This document shows, piece after piece, positions 63,618 through 64,000 of a stretch of 64,000 bases of DNA. Under the pieces are notes generated by a model that did no database searches, had not been told where the DNA came from, and was given only the letters and a program-made list of their open reading frames with translations. Positions within the stretch are counted from its first letter, which is position 1. Each line of letters begins with the position of its first letter. The position numbers were made by a program, and so were the translations under genes. Location: the NCBI RefSeq assembly GCF_030158815.1, contig NZ_BPFZ01000009.1, positions 43,201 through 107,200 of the forward strand, in the 5' to 3' direction. This stretch comes from Candidatus Phycosocius spiralis (lineage in GTDB: Bacteria > Pseudomonadota > Alphaproteobacteria > Caulobacterales > Aquidulcibacteraceae).

Positions 63618-64000
63618 CAACATGGGCCAGCAAGCCTTGGCCGGAGCAGGAAAAAGAGCGCAGCACGGTTGCAGTCTATGGATCCAAGAAACGCTTCTAG
63701 TTTAATGTGATGGCCTTTTACATTCTCTATAAAGGTTACACAGACCAGATAACCTTCAAAGCTTCACCAAACATGAACTCTTTGACTTTAAGGTATATTG
63801 TCATCATCAACGACGACACTTCCAGACATGATGTCCCATCAACTACCCATTAGTATTGGATCGTTTCATCGTCTGATTGAGTGGACTGATTCTCGATCCT
63901 TGCAGGAGTCTAGCTGGCAAACTGGCATTCCTCAGCATGATCGTCCATCCATAGCGACATTTAAGCGATGTTAGAACAACAACAAAGCCGGGCGCGTCTT
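63618..64000. other. Right-edge region, possible start of another gene
   Basis: About 380 bp without a firm gene. A 48-codon plus-strand frame runs from ATG 63828 to TAG 63972-63974, and a second frame opens at ATG 63968 (MLEQQQSRARL) and leaves the window. Neither has a recognisable family match. The second could be the 5' end of a gene truncated by the window edge. Confidence 0.3.

Overview
The window looks like a chromosomal segment of a flagellated alphaproteobacterium of intermediate GC. The evidence is gene content and order rather than any rRNA: prmC followed by a DUF4167 gene, the slt/dapA/smpB neighbourhood, a DUF6468 gene between fliM and a MotE-like gene, the Ccr/Ecm pair of the ethylmalonyl-CoA pathway, and a CtrA-type box in the flagellar region. 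I cannot resolve the order or genus. Nearly all coding space is housekeeping or conserved accessory metabolism. There is no prophage and no CRISPR array.

Layout. 1-4.1 kb: the tail of a LacI-type regulator, a GPH-type sugar transporter with a LacI-like operator in front of it, an unusual palindrome/repeat cluster at the groEL 3' end, and groES-groEL under a CIRCE element. 4.2-6.5 kb: prmC and a DUF4167 protein. 6.5-8.05 kb: a decayed accessory scar (orphan lipoprotein, IS orfA fragment, integrase fragment) abutting the 3' end of tRNA-Ser(CGA). 8.2-15.6 kb: HAD phosphatase, ELM1-like protein, a twice-frameshifted ECF sigma pseudogene, GNAT, CorA, receiver protein, APH-type kinase, purD. 15.9-21.1 kb: TonB-like protein, leuA, TVP38 protein, smpB, dapA. 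21.4-26.4 kb: lytic transglycosylase and a zinc ABC transporter behind a Zur-like palindrome. 26.4-38.8 kb: cysE, NUDIX, nitroreductase, a giant AsmA/YhdP-like protein, bcp, bactofilin, methyltransferase, DUF3253 protein, acyl-CoA dehydrogenase, thioesterase, outer-membrane barrel, GST. 38.8-42.8 kb: metG, a tandem cluster of three tiny membrane-peptide genes, dusA. 43-48.7 kb: ecm, orphan antitoxin, GNAT, ccr, and a TauD-like protein lacking its iron ligands. 48.7-50.4 kb: RsuA-type pseudouridine synthase and RsmC-type methyltransferase. 50.4-63.6 kb: a flagellar cluster in four transcription units (fliE-flgC-flgB; fliO-fliP; fliL-fliM-DUF6468-motE with a large TPR gene beyond; flgF-flgG-flgA-flgH).

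How genes work together. Ccr and Ecm carry out successive steps that turn crotonyl-CoA into methylsuccinyl-CoA. ZnuABC-type genes form a Zn/Mn importer. The flagellar genes cover rod, L-ring, export gate and switch. Readable control sites suggest HrcA control of groES-groEL, CtrA control of flgB and sigma-54 control of flgF.

The most interesting unexplained object is at 40.65-41.0 kb: three 26-codon genes repeated with an exact 136-bp period, each with its own ribosome-binding site, with a candidate promoter and operator before them and a strong terminator after them. The 55-bp spacers are nearly identical, while the third peptide has diverged strongly but kept a fixed frame, fixed length and a constant C-terminal motif.
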